A stretch of DNA of 64,000 nucleotides from Bacteroidales bacterium (GTDB lineage: Bacteria > Bacteroidota > Bacteroidia > Bacteroidales > UBA3824), in contig JAEDDH010000003.1 of assembly GCA_016293845.1 (NCBI GenBank), positions 197,030 through 261,029 on the forward strand, in the 5' to 3' direction. Under the pieces are notes generated by a model. It was given only the letters and a program-made list of their open reading frames with translations, was not told the origin of the DNA and searched no databases. Of this stretch, positions 53,821 through 63,052 are shown piece after piece (positions within the stretch are counted from its first letter, which is position 1; the number at the start of each line of letters is the position of its first letter). A program made the position numbers and the translations under genes.

Positions 53821-53849
53821 AATAAAGCGGACAAACTGCCCGCTTTATT
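53821..53849 (-). terminator. Terminator after ilvE
   Basis: Arms AATAAAGCGG (53821-53830) and CCGCTTTATT (53840-53849) form a perfect ten-base-pair stem with a nine-base loop between ilvE and the histidine kinase gene. The 3' side has ATATAAT rather than a strong T-run, so termination may be partial. Confidence 0.6.
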
Positions 53850-53878
53850 GTAATTTGATTTGCGAGAAATCTAAATAA

Positions 53879-54928
53879 TTAAATACCCTCTACTACTCGA
53901 GTCCATCCAAATGGATCTTCGCATTCGCCAAATTGGATAGCGGTGTATTTTTCGTAGAGTTTGCGGCTTATGGGGCCGGGTTGTCCGTCTTTAGAGATAA
54001 CGTACTCCTTATTGTTTTCGAGGTCAACGATTTTGCGGATAGGGCTGATAACGGCGGCTGTTCCGCAAGCTCCTGCCTCTTCAAAGGTAAGGAGTTCTTC
54101 CTCGGGGATAGGACGACGTTCGGTTTTTAAGCCCATATATTCAGCAAGTTGCATAAGGCTCTTGTTGGTGATAGAGGGCAAAATCGACGACGATTTAGGA
54201 GTGATGTATGTGTTGTTTTTGATACCGAAGAAGTTAGCTGCGCCACATTCGTCGATATACTTTTTCTCTTTGGCGTCGAGATAAAATTCGCTCATAAAGC
54301 CGTTGTCGTGTGCAATCTTGTTGGCTTTAAGACTTGCGGCATAGTTGCCGCCCACTTTGTAGATACCTGTGCCGAGGGGAGCCGAACGGTCGTAAGAGCG
54401 TGTAATCATATAGTCGCCAGTAGAGAATCCGCCTTTGAAGTAAGGACCAACAGGTGTTACAAAAATCATAAAGCAGAACTCCGACGAAGGTTTAACGCCA
54501 ACTGTAGGTCCAACACCTATCATCAACGGACGGATATAAAGTGTAGCACCGTTGCCGTACGGGGGAATAAAACGTGCGTTAAGTTTTACAACCATCTCGG
54601 TCATCTTGATAAACAAATCGGTAGGCATCTCGGGCATAAGAATACCGTTTGAGGTGCTCTGCATACGTTTTGCGTTTTCATCGGGACGGAAAAGTCGAAC
54701 TTTACCGTCTTTGCCGCGATAAGCTTTTAGTCCTTCAAAAGACTCCTGTCCGTAGTGAAGACAGGTGGCGGCAATGTTCATCGAGATGTTCTCGTCGCTT
54801 GATACTTCAATTTCGCCCCACTTTCCGTTTTTGTGGTAGCATCTTACGTTGTAGTCGGTGCGGATATAGCCGAAACCTATTTTGTTCCAATCTATATCGG
54901 GCGACTGTGTGTTAGTGTTTTCGCTCAT
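53879..54928 (-). CDS. ilvE: Branched-chain amino acid aminotransferase
   Basis: The 349-residue PLP enzyme performs the last step of valine, leucine and isoleucine synthesis. It has YGQESFEGLKAYRGKDGKVR near residue 58, the PLP lysine region GTGIYKVGGNYAASLKANK, YIDECGAANFFGIKNNTYIT and ITNKSLMQLAEYMGLKTERR, all typical of the fold-type IV family and the longer Bacteroidota form. It follows the GldA-like gene by 56 bases on the same strand. Confidence 0.95.
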   Translation of the reverse strand: MSENTNTQSPDIDWNKIGFGYIRTDYNVRCYHKNGKWGEIEVSSDENISMNIAATCLHYGQESFEGLKAYRGKDGKVRLFRPDENAKRMQSTSNGILMPEMPTDLFIKMTEMVVKLNARFIPPYGNGATLYIRPLMIGVGPTVGVKPSSEFCFMIFVTPVGPYFKGGFSTGDYMITRSYDRSAPLGTGIYKVGGNYAASLKANKIAHDNGFMSEFYLDAKEKKYIDECGAANFFGIKNNTYITPKSSSILPSITNKSLMQLAEYMGLKTERRPIPEEELLTFEEAGACGTAAVISPIRKIVDLENNKEYVISKDGQPGPISRKLYEKYTAIQFGECEDPFGWTRVVEGI

Positions 54929-54984
54929 GTTGTTTATTCATTTAAAGTCGGAAATTTACACTTTATATATATATGTTGTAACTT

Positions 54985-55887
54985 TTATTGTGTTAAATCT
55001 CTGAAAATTTTTTCTAAACTATTTTTATTCTGACTAAGGGTCAATATTTTAAGGTTGTTTGCTACTGCAAAATCGAACACCTTTTCGCGAATATCATTGC
55101 CATCGGGAGAGGCTATCTGCCAAATATTTCCGCTTTGCGAAACGTTTTCGGTGCCAAATGCAGTTTGCAGCAATGTCTGGTCGGGGTTATTGTTAAATTC
55201 TACTGCCACTGTAGACGAATTGCCTGCCGCACGAAGGTTGGCAAGTGTATCATCAGCCACAATTTTACCTTTGCAAATTATCACTGCCCGCGAACATACC
55301 GCCTCTGCCTCTTGCATAATGTGTGTGCTGAGGATAACGGTTTTTTCTTGACCAAGACGTTTAATTAGGTCGCGGATTTCGATAATTTGGTTAGGGTCGA
55401 GTCCTGTGGTGGGTTCGTCTAATATCAAAATCGAAGGATTGTGCACCATAGCCCTTGCCAATCCTGTGCGCTGACGATAGCCTTTGCTGAGTTCGCCACA
55501 CTTTTTATATTGGTGTTCGCCAAGTCCCACGGCTTCTATTGCGTAATCAACAGCCTTAGCCACCTGACTTTGAGGCATATAAATACGCGCAGAATATTCT
55601 AAATACTCTTTAACATACATATTAAGGTAAAGAGGATTGTTTTCGGGAAGATAACCTATCTGATTTTTAAGGCGTTCCATATTATCGGCACTATCTTCGC
55701 CATTGATAAACACCTTGCCCTCGTTGGCAGCAATACAGCCGGTGATAATTTTCATGGTAGTGCTTTTTCCTGCACCGTTAGGACCAAGAAACCCGACAAT
55801 TTCGCCTTGCTTCACCTCAAAAGAGATATTATCCACAGCAAGGTTTGAGCCATACGATTTTGATAAGTTTTGTACTTTTACTGACAT
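54985..55887 (-). CDS. gldA: GldA-like ABC transporter ATPase
   Basis: The 300-residue ATPase has Walker A GPNGAGKSTTMKII near residue 35, signature-type LSKGYRQRTGLARAM and Walker B SILILDEPTTGLDP. The N-terminus VQNLSKSYGSNLAVDNISFE and C-terminal domain match GldA, the gliding-motility-associated ABC component of Bacteroidota. The GldF/GldG permease genes are not adjacent, so the partner is elsewhere and the name rests on similarity only. In non-gliding Bacteroidales this family is kept for an unclear export role. Confidence 0.75.
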   Translation of the reverse strand: MSVKVQNLSKSYGSNLAVDNISFEVKQGEIVGFLGPNGAGKSTTMKIITGCIAANEGKVFINGEDSADNMERLKNQIGYLPENNPLYLNMYVKEYLEYSARIYMPQSQVAKAVDYAIEAVGLGEHQYKKCGELSKGYRQRTGLARAMVHNPSILILDEPTTGLDPNQIIEIRDLIKRLGQEKTVILSTHIMQEAEAVCSRAVIICKGKIVADDTLANLRAAGNSSTVAVEFNNNPDQTLLQTAFGTENVSQSGNIWQIASPDGNDIREKVFDFAVANNLKILTLSQNKNSLEKIFRDLTQ

Positions 55888-55915
55888 TGGTGAATGTTAA
55901 CAATTGAATCTTTGG

Positions 55916-55923
55916 CAAAGATA
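55916..55923 (-). promoter_or_regulatory. -7 promoter box of the gldA-ilvE unit
   Basis: Minus-strand TATCTTTG, a full consensus match, 28 bases ahead of the gldA start. The -33 region overlaps that of the divergent phosphatase promoter. Confidence 0.6.
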
Positions 55924-55934
55924 AAAAAAAATTT

Positions 55935-55965
55935 TTTGTTAAAAAACATAAATATTATACCTTTG
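55935..55965 (+). promoter_or_regulatory. Promoter of the SpoIIE-phosphatase operon
   Basis: TTTG (55935-55938) and TACCTTTG (55958-55965) are 19 bases apart, a full consensus promoter, 30 bases ahead of the ATG at 55996. It rules out an upstream start at 55894. Confidence 0.8.
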
Positions 55966-55995
55966 CCTAAAACTTTGAGGATAAAAACGCAAAAT

Positions 55996-57321
55996 ATGGC
56001 TAAGCAAACATTTATATGGATTTTGATAATGTCTTTTGCAAGCTTGTTTTCATTTGAAGGTTATGCACAAGACAATATCGAAGAGCATCACTTTGAAGAA
56101 CCTGAGCAGGTCGCTATCGATAGTCTCAAACGTCTTCTATCAGATTATACTCCCGAAAGTGTAAAAGTAAAACTCTATTACGACATAGCCGCCAAATACA
56201 CCAACTACGATTCGGTATTAAAATACAATCTGCTGTCGCTCCGCACCGAAGAAGAACTAAAACGGCAAAACGACCAGATGATTCACGAAGAAGAAAAACG
56301 AGAACTCCTATTATATATTTCAGCACTTGCAGGCGCATTGATAGTGGTTTCGTTTTTGGTGTTCTTTATTACAAGAATCCTCAAAATCAAGAAGAAAGCC
56401 AACACTGTATTATCAGAGCAAAACGGCATTCTTATCAACCAAAAAGCCGAAATAGAAGCTCAGCGCGACAAGATAGAAGCTCAGCGCAACGAAATTGAAA
56501 CTCAGAAAAACCTCATTACCGAACAGATGTACGTGGTGAAGCAAGTAAACAACCAATTGCTTGCAAGCATCACCTACGCACAACGCATTCAACGGGCTGC
56601 ACTATCGTCGACCGAGGAGATGAACCGAAACTTCAACGAATCGTTTATATTCTACCGTCCAAAAGACATTGTAAGTGGCGATTATTACGTAACAGAAAAA
56701 TATGGGAAATACTCTGTAATGATTACCGCCGACTGTACTGGTCACGGCATTCCCGGAGCGTTTCTTTCGATTCTCGGCATTGCAGCCATCAAACAGTATT
56801 TACGTACCGAAGAAGACGCAGCACAGCCGGGTGTGGTTCTCGACCGAATCCGCGAATTTATCAAAAGCACTCTCAACTCGCACTCCGAAAGACGGTTAAA
56901 CGACGGTATGGATATGAGTATCTGCTCGTTCGACTTTGAAAGTATGAACCTTATCTACGGCATTGCCAACCAAAAAGTACTATTGGTGCGCAACGGCGAA
57001 GTTACCCTTCTAAAAGGCGACAAGATGCCAGTAGGACGTTGCAGTTACGAACACGGCGATTTTCAAACACTATCTATCAAATTAGAACTTGGCGACATGG
57101 TATACATGTTTTCGGACGGTATTCAAGACCAATTTGGCGAGCCAGAAGGCAGCAAAGACCATCCGAAGAAATTTGGTTCGCGTCGTCTTGGCGAAACCCT
57201 TGCCACTATTTCGTTGCTCGGCACCACCGAACAAGCTCACATTATTGGCGAAACTATCGACAAATGGCGAGGCAATTATCCACAAACCGACGATCAATCT
57301 TTGGTGGGTATACGCATTTAG
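55996..57321 (+). CDS. SpoIIE-type PP2C protein phosphatase with sensor-like N-terminus
   Basis: The 441-residue protein has a signal peptide (to about GYAQ), a short helical extracytoplasmic part that looks like a shortened TPR region, one transmembrane segment (about residues 107-130), a coiled coil (EIEAQRDKIEAQRNEIETQ) and a C-terminal PP2C domain. The phosphatase metal residues are visible in RPKDIVSGDYYV, ITADCTGHGIPGAFLS, FSDGIQDQFG and TDDQSLVGI. Such proteins dephosphorylate anti-anti-sigma-like partners. No such partner gene is adjacent. It is the first gene of a probable five-gene operon to ispG. Confidence 0.88.
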   Translation: MAKQTFIWILIMSFASLFSFEGYAQDNIEEHHFEEPEQVAIDSLKRLLSDYTPESVKVKLYYDIAAKYTNYDSVLKYNLLSLRTEEELKRQNDQMIHEEEKRELLLYISALAGALIVVSFLVFFITRILKIKKKANTVLSEQNGILINQKAEIEAQRDKIEAQRNEIETQKNLITEQMYVVKQVNNQLLASITYAQRIQRAALSSTEEMNRNFNESFIFYRPKDIVSGDYYVTEKYGKYSVMITADCTGHGIPGAFLSILGIAAIKQYLRTEEDAAQPGVVLDRIREFIKSTLNSHSERRLNDGMDMSICSFDFESMNLIYGIANQKVLLVRNGEVTLLKGDKMPVGRCSYEHGDFQTLSIKLELGDMVYMFSDGIQDQFGEPEGSKDHPKKFGSRRLGETLATISLLGTTEQAHIIGETIDKWRGNYPQTDDQSLVGIRI

Positions 57322-57344
57322 ATAAAAACTATTATAACCGAACA

Positions 57345-59186
57345 ATGAAAGTATTACCTAAAATTGCATTAATGGCATTAGCGATGACAATTACCACATC
57401 GGCTTTTGCTCAAGAAGAAGAACTTGAAAAACAAAATACAACCGCCGGACTTATTGGCGAAGAACCTGTGATACTACATAGTGCCGACCGTGTATTGATT
57501 TATCCGCAGCGTATGGCTTTAGACGAAAACACTTCGGTGATGGACCTCTTGATGATGTTTCCCGAAGCTCTCAGCCGAAACTTTCAAAACTTAGACGATA
57601 GATACGTTGTCCGCGTAGAAAACTTCAACTACGAAGCCGACCAGCGTCTTTTCCTCACCACTCTCAAAGCCAAATATGTTCAAAAAATCCAAGTTTGCGA
57701 CAACCCCGACGTTATGAAGGGTAGCAAAGGTATCAACGGTGGCGTTATCGACATCAACATGGTGCGCGGTGCTATGGAAAACGATATATATATAGGTGCC
57801 GAAATGGACACCAAAGGATTATCAAACACCCCGGTAGCCAACGCAGTATATGGCAATGGCAAAATCGACGTACTTGCTACCGCATCGCTTGCCGACCCTT
57901 CGATGAAAGGCGAATATGGTTCTACAGCCCGTTGCGCCGCCAAGGTAAACCAAGCACTCAACGACAACCACAACCTTATGTACGATATCGCTGCTCGTTA
58001 CAGCCATAACAACGACGACATCTTTTCTTCATCAAATTCGCGTTACTATGGCTCACAAATTCAATACGACGGCGTTTTCAACGAAGCCGGCACAGCCCTC
58101 AGCGTTTCGGGAGGTTGGGAATATTACGACGACGGAGCTCAAGCATCAGTTGTCAATAATTTAGGCAAAGACCGCACTCGCGAGGTATGGCAAGTATACA
58201 TTGCCGAACTTTGGACACCAATAGTGGGCGGATTAGAACTCACCGCCGGATGGGAATTAGACTATGCTAATACAAGTATGCACAATATGCAGTTGTATTT
58301 AGGTAACTTAGCAAATAATTCAGTGGATCTCAATATTATCGATCCCTACGATCCAAAAAAGTCTTCTTGGAAACGAGACGACCGTTACGTTACCTACAAC
58401 AACGACTTTTATGCGCAATTAGATTACACCGTTGGACCTCTTTCGTTGAGCGTTGGCGACCGCGTAATGTGCTACCGCTACAAACAAGGCGAAGAAGATA
58501 TCAAAAATCCTTACAACCTGATAGTTGCAAGCGCAACTCTTACTCCCAATTGGCATCACCAAATACAAGGTTCGTATTACCGCCGCTTTAATTCGCCCGA
58601 CTATATTGATATACACAGTTCTATACGCTACAACGGCTTCGGAAGCTCTGCTACTTTGGGTAACAAAGACCTCAAATATCAGCCTGCCGACGTTTACCGC
58701 TTGATGTACACCTATTCTACAAAGAAATTCTGGGCTTCGGTAATTGGACGTTATATCGACACTCGCGGCAGAGTGGTAGAAACCGAAGGCTACTATCTCA
58801 ACCAACCAATTACCACATATACCAACGACCCCACATCATACAGCATCACCAATGTTGACGCTGCTTTTACATTTGCCCTCAACAAAACTTTATCGTTTAA
58901 CATTGGCGGCAGTTACTACAATCAAGACCTCACAGGCGAAGATGCCGAATACTACTACGCTCGCATCTCTCCTATCGTAACTCTGCCCGGCAATTTTAAA
59001 ATCAACGCTCAGGCTATTTGGTGCAGCGACAAGAGTCCCGAAAAACTCATCACCGATACCGACGTATACGCAATGCTTGCTATACAAAAGACTTTCTGGA
59101 ATCACCTGACCATAGCCGCTCAGTGGCACGACATATTCTGCAAAGACCTCTCAACAGGTAACTTTAGAGCAACATACCGTTTTTAA
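57345..59186 (+). CDS. Outer-membrane beta-barrel protein, TonB-receptor-like
   Basis: The 613-residue protein has a signal peptide ending ...TSAFA at about residue 21. A short plug-like N-terminal part (SVMDLLMMFPEALSRNFQNL, KGSKGINGGVIDINM) follows, and then alternating beta strands end in the aromatic terminal residue RATYRF, typical for barrel insertion. It is shorter than a standard TonB-dependent receptor and lacks an obvious carboxypeptidase-like extension. An open frame continues far upstream inside the phosphatase gene, but the ATG at 57345 gives the signal peptide. Substrate unknown. Confidence 0.78.
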   Translation: MKVLPKIALMALAMTITTSAFAQEEELEKQNTTAGLIGEEPVILHSADRVLIYPQRMALDENTSVMDLLMMFPEALSRNFQNLDDRYVVRVENFNYEADQRLFLTTLKAKYVQKIQVCDNPDVMKGSKGINGGVIDINMVRGAMENDIYIGAEMDTKGLSNTPVANAVYGNGKIDVLATASLADPSMKGEYGSTARCAAKVNQALNDNHNLMYDIAARYSHNNDDIFSSSNSRYYGSQIQYDGVFNEAGTALSVSGGWEYYDDGAQASVVNNLGKDRTREVWQVYIAELWTPIVGGLELTAGWELDYANTSMHNMQLYLGNLANNSVDLNIIDPYDPKKSSWKRDDRYVTYNNDFYAQLDYTVGPLSLSVGDRVMCYRYKQGEEDIKNPYNLIVASATLTPNWHHQIQGSYYRRFNSPDYIDIHSSIRYNGFGSSATLGNKDLKYQPADVYRLMYTYSTKKFWASVIGRYIDTRGRVVETEGYYLNQPITTYTNDPTSYSITNVDAAFTFALNKTLSFNIGGSYYNQDLTGEDAEYYYARISPIVTLPGNFKINAQAIWCSDKSPEKLITDTDVYAMLAIQKTFWNHLTIAAQWHDIFCKDLSTGNFRATYRF

Positions 59187-59230
59187 CAATAAAATGAATT
59201 AAACAATCAATATTTTTTATACAAAAGAAA

Positions 59231-60019
59231 ATGAAAAGGCTATTATCTATTACAACAGCATTAACAGCAGCATCACTGTTATTCATCGGCTGCGAAGGCA
59301 ACCAAGACACTAAACTCCACAGTTTCGACCAACTTGCAGGCAAAAAAATTGTAGTTCAAAAAGGAACTATGTTTGAAACCATTATAAAAGAGCAATATCC
59401 AACATACAGTGTTAAAACAGTGCCAACATTTTTTGGCATCTACAAAACTCTTGTTTCGGGCGAGGCAGAATATGGATTAGACGAAGATGTGAGTGCATCG
59501 CTGATTCTTGCCGGTGGATTATCTATCGACACATCGTTTACCAACCTGCCCCCTGTGCCTATGGGTGCAATTTTCAACAAAAACAATACTGAACTCAAAC
59601 AGCAGTTTGACGAGTTTCTTACCGAATTGGAACAGAGCGGACAGCTTGCCGAAATCCGCACCAAATGGTTCAATTGCATAACTCCATCGTCACAACCTGT
59701 TCCCAAAGCTCTCAGCACCGAAGGCACACCAATCAAGGCCGCTATCGAAGCCGACTTTCCTCCGTTCAACCTCAAAAACGGTAAAGACGTTTCGGGTCTT
59801 GACGTAGAATTGCTTACAATGTTTGCCAACCGCATTGGCCGTCCTGTACAATTCATCATCATGCCGTTCGACGAACTTATTCCCGCAGTAGAGCAAGGAA
59901 AGGCTGATATGAGTATATCAGGTATTTCAGAAACCGAAGAACGCAAACAGCATGTTACGTTTTCAAAGCCTTACAACCAAACACACATGCTAATTGTATC
60001 TCTCAAGAAAGAACACTAA
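59231..60019 (+). CDS. Solute-binding lipoprotein (SBP family 3, amino-acid type)
   Basis: The 262-residue lipoprotein has a lipobox (SLLFIGC) at about residue 21. Two periplasmic-binding lobes follow, with AGKKIVVQKGTMFETII and SAEYGLDEDV-like regions in the first and IKAAIEADFPPFN, SGLDVELLTMFANRIGRP and ADMSISGISETEERKQHVTF in the second. This is the family 3 solute-binding fold used for polar amino acids. No permease or ATPase lies adjacent, so it could also serve as an orphan sensor. In an operon with the beta-barrel gene upstream. Confidence 0.85.
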   Translation: MKRLLSITTALTAASLLFIGCEGNQDTKLHSFDQLAGKKIVVQKGTMFETIIKEQYPTYSVKTVPTFFGIYKTLVSGEAEYGLDEDVSASLILAGGLSIDTSFTNLPPVPMGAIFNKNNTELKQQFDEFLTELEQSGQLAEIRTKWFNCITPSSQPVPKALSTEGTPIKAAIEADFPPFNLKNGKDVSGLDVELLTMFANRIGRPVQFIIMPFDELIPAVEQGKADMSISGISETEERKQHVTFSKPYNQTHMLIVSLKKEH

Positions 60020-60037
60020 CACTTTATAAATTAATAA

Positions 60038-61237
60038 ATGAAACAGTACAATTTCCCAAAAATAATTTTAAAAACTGGCAAAGACCGTAGTATCAAGCGT
60101 CTGCACCCTTGGATTTTTTCAGGCGCAATCAAAAACAACGTCGGAAACCCCGTTGAGGGCGACGATGTGGCAGTGTACGACAGTAGCAACAATTTTCTTG
60201 GTCTCGGACACTATCAAAAAGGCGGCAGTATCAGCGTGCGCGTCTACTCGTTTGACGAGGCAACTCCCGACCGCGAGTTTTGGAGAGGCAAGATAGCCAC
60301 AGCAATTGAACTGCGCCGTCGCTGCGGATACTTAGACAACAAGGAAACCAACGTTTGCCGTATTATTCACGGCGAGGGCGACGGTTTTCCGGGTTTTATA
60401 TGCGACTACTACAACGGCACAATCGTTTTTCAGTCGCATAGTTGGGGAATGTACAAGCTGGAAGAGATGTTTGCCGAAATCTTTAAAGAAACACTCGGCA
60501 CAAAAGTAACCAACATATATTCCAAAAGTGAGAAAACCCTTCCCAAGAGCAACGAGATAACAGCCGAAAACCGTTTCTTGCTCGGATCTCAGCCCGAAGG
60601 CGTGGTGATGGAATACGGCACCAAGTTTTATGTCAACGTGGTGGAAGGTCAAAAAACCGGCTACTTTATCGACCAACGCGAAAACCGTCACCTCTTGCAG
60701 CATTACAGCGAGGGCAAGAGCGTTCTCAATATGTTCTGCTACACAGGAGGATTCTCGGTGGCAGCATTGGCAGGCGGCGCAAAAGACGTTACAAGCGTAG
60801 ACGCGTCGCAAATTGCCATCGACCTTACCAAACGAAACGTTGAGATGAATTTTCCCAACTGCACCAACCACAATGCTTTGGCTGTGGACGCATTTAACTA
60901 TCTCGACCATTTGGAAAAAGACCGTTACAACCTCATCATCCTCGACCCGCCAGCATTTGCCAAGCACGCAAGCGCAATGAATCAGGCAATTAAAGGTTAC
61001 ACTCGTATCAACCGCGCCGCATTAGAACGCATTGCGCCAAACTCTATTATGTTTACATTTTCGTGCTCGCAGGCTATCGACAAACTCACTTTCCGTATGG
61101 CAGTGATGGAGGCGTCGATTCAGGCAGGACGCAAGATAAAGATTCTACACCAACTCACCCAACCCGACGATCATCCCGTCAGCATTTATCATCCCGAAGG
61201 CGAATACCTTAAAGGATTGGTACTTTTTGTAGAATAA
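60038..61237 (+). CDS. rlmI: rRNA large-subunit methyltransferase, RlmI-like
   Basis: The 399-residue protein starts with a PUA-like RNA-binding domain (SIKRLHPWIFSGAIKNN), has a central EEHUD-type region (GFICDYYNGTIVF) and a SAM-binding domain with LNMFCYTGGFSVAALAGG, DLTKRNVEMNFPN, IILDPPAFAKHASAM and FTFSCSQ. This layout fits the RlmI enzymes that make m5C in 23S rRNA. The cysteine in SCSQ is the likely catalytic base. It is 18 bases after the lipoprotein gene and 17 ahead of ispG. Confidence 0.88.
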   Translation: MKQYNFPKIILKTGKDRSIKRLHPWIFSGAIKNNVGNPVEGDDVAVYDSSNNFLGLGHYQKGGSISVRVYSFDEATPDREFWRGKIATAIELRRRCGYLDNKETNVCRIIHGEGDGFPGFICDYYNGTIVFQSHSWGMYKLEEMFAEIFKETLGTKVTNIYSKSEKTLPKSNEITAENRFLLGSQPEGVVMEYGTKFYVNVVEGQKTGYFIDQRENRHLLQHYSEGKSVLNMFCYTGGFSVAALAGGAKDVTSVDASQIAIDLTKRNVEMNFPNCTNHNALAVDAFNYLDHLEKDRYNLIILDPPAFAKHASAMNQAIKGYTRINRAALERIAPNSIMFTFSCSQAIDKLTFRMAVMEASIQAGRKIKILHQLTQPDDHPVSIYHPEGEYLKGLVLFVE

Positions 61238-61254
61238 TTAAAGCAAAGGTTAAT

Positions 61255-62967
61255 ATGTACACACAATCTCTTACCAACTATCATCGCAACCAAACAGTAG
61301 AAGTTAAAATAGGTGGCGTAACCATCGGCGGCAACAACCCGATAAAGGTGCAGACAATGTGCAACACCTCCACAGCCGATGAGGAAGGCACTGTGGCGCA
61401 GATTACCAAGGTGGCTCAAAACACATCGTGCGACATTATCCGCGTTACCGTACCATCTATCAAGGATGTCGAGCACCTCCGCGAGATAAAGAACCGCCTT
61501 AATAATCAAGACATTAATATTCCTGTGGTGGCAGACGTGCATTTCAATTCTGAGATTGCATTCCGCTGCGCCGAGATAGTAGAGAAAGTGCGTATCAACC
61601 CCGGAAACTTCTGCAGCCACACAAATCCTTGCACCACCGAAAAAGAGTTTAACGACGAGGGTGCGGCTATCGAAAAACGCTTTACAGAGTTTTTGGAAGT
61701 TTGCAAGGCTCACAATTGCGCCGTCCGCATAGGCACCAACCACGGCTCGCTTTCGGCAAGAGTATTAAACCGCTACGGCGACACTCCCGAAGGTATGGTG
61801 TTTTCGGTGATGGAGTTTTTGAGAATTGCAAAACGTCAGGACTTCGACAATATAGCCATTTCGCTAAAATCGAGCAACCCCTTTGTGGCTATCCGTGCCG
61901 CAAGACTTTTGGTAGAGGAGCAAAACAAGGAGGGGCTCTCCTACCCTCTCCATCTTGGCGTAACAGAGGCAGGCGAAGGTTCCGATGGACGTTTGAAATC
62001 GGCGGCAGGCATATCGCCCCTACTCTGCGACGGCATTGGCGGCACTATCCGCGTTTCGCTTACCGAAGACCCTGAGTTTGAGATTCTTCCCGGCCGTCAG
62101 TTTGTGGATTACACCAACTGGCGCAGCGAGCATAAGCCATTGCCCGAGATTCCGCTGTTTTACGATCCGTTTCATTACCAAAAACGCGAATCCATAGCCG
62201 TTGGCAAAATCGGAGGCGGCAACATTGCCACAGTAGCCCTCTATGCCGACAAACCCGAGCAGGCAGAGGAATACAGCCGCTGCGCAAACAAATTAATCGA
62301 AGCAAAACGCCTTCCCGATATAATAATCACCCCCGAAACCGCTGGCGTTACCTTTATCGACGAAGCCACAGATTTTGCCCTCATCGCAAAAAACAATAAT
62401 GCCGAAAACGTCTATGTTGCCGCACCAAAAAACCGCAACAAGATAGGCGCATTCCGCTATATTTTTTACCAATTGCAGCAACACGGCATAAAGAATCCTG
62501 TGCTACTGTGTCCCGACTTGGGCGAGGTGAATGCCGAATTTGATTCGTTTGCCCCCGTAGCCGAGGCAGCGGGCGTGTTTATCGACGGTTTTGGCGACGG
62601 AATATGCCTCAGCGCACGCCGTGGAGCAGAAAAAGCCGTGCGTATGGGATTTGATATTTTACAAATAAGCCGTCTCCGCATATCGGGCAACGAATATGTA
62701 TCGTGCCCCGGCTGCGGACGCACACTCTACGACCTTCAAGCCACTGTAAAAAAGATAAAAGCCGCCACAGCCAAATATTCAAACCTCAAAATCGCCGTTA
62801 TGGGCTGCATAGTAAACGGTCCGGGCGAAATGGCAGACGCAGATTTTGGCTACGTGGGCGACGGAGTGGGAAAAATTTCGCTCTACAAAAACCGCCAACT
62901 TGTGAAAAAATCTATCCCACAGGAGCAAGCAGTGGACGAATTGATAAAATTAATCGAAAATTCATAG
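61255..62967 (+). CDS. ispG: 4-hydroxy-3-methylbut-2-en-1-yl diphosphate synthase
   Basis: The 570-residue enzyme carries out the penultimate step of the MEP isoprenoid pathway, converting MEcPP to HMBPP with a 4Fe-4S cluster. The N-terminal TIM barrel has VTIGGNNPIKVQTMCNTSTA and VVADVHFNSEIAFRCAEIVE. The C-terminal cluster domain has YVSCPGCGRTLYDL and MGCIVNGPGEMADADFGYVG. The middle contains the extra domain characteristic of the long plant-like and Bacteroidota form. Last gene of the operon. Confidence 0.96.
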   Translation: MYTQSLTNYHRNQTVEVKIGGVTIGGNNPIKVQTMCNTSTADEEGTVAQITKVAQNTSCDIIRVTVPSIKDVEHLREIKNRLNNQDINIPVVADVHFNSEIAFRCAEIVEKVRINPGNFCSHTNPCTTEKEFNDEGAAIEKRFTEFLEVCKAHNCAVRIGTNHGSLSARVLNRYGDTPEGMVFSVMEFLRIAKRQDFDNIAISLKSSNPFVAIRAARLLVEEQNKEGLSYPLHLGVTEAGEGSDGRLKSAAGISPLLCDGIGGTIRVSLTEDPEFEILPGRQFVDYTNWRSEHKPLPEIPLFYDPFHYQKRESIAVGKIGGGNIATVALYADKPEQAEEYSRCANKLIEAKRLPDIIITPETAGVTFIDEATDFALIAKNNNAENVYVAAPKNRNKIGAFRYIFYQLQQHGIKNPVLLCPDLGEVNAEFDSFAPVAEAAGVFIDGFGDGICLSARRGAEKAVRMGFDILQISRLRISGNEYVSCPGCGRTLYDLQATVKKIKAATAKYSNLKIAVMGCIVNGPGEMADADFGYVGDGVGKISLYKNRQLVKKSIPQEQAVDELIKLIENS

Positions 62968-62973
62968 TAATTT

Positions 62974-62994
62974 GCCAAACTCGGCTTTTTTTTT
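62974..62994 (+). terminator. Weak terminator after ispG
   Basis: A short GCC...GGC hairpin (62974-62985) followed by nine T lies just after the ispG stop. The stem is only three strong pairs, so the call is tentative. Confidence 0.4.
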
Positions 62995-63052
62995 GTAAAT
63001 TTAATATTGGAAAAAAAAACTTTTTGTAAATTTACAACCTAATATTTTTGTT

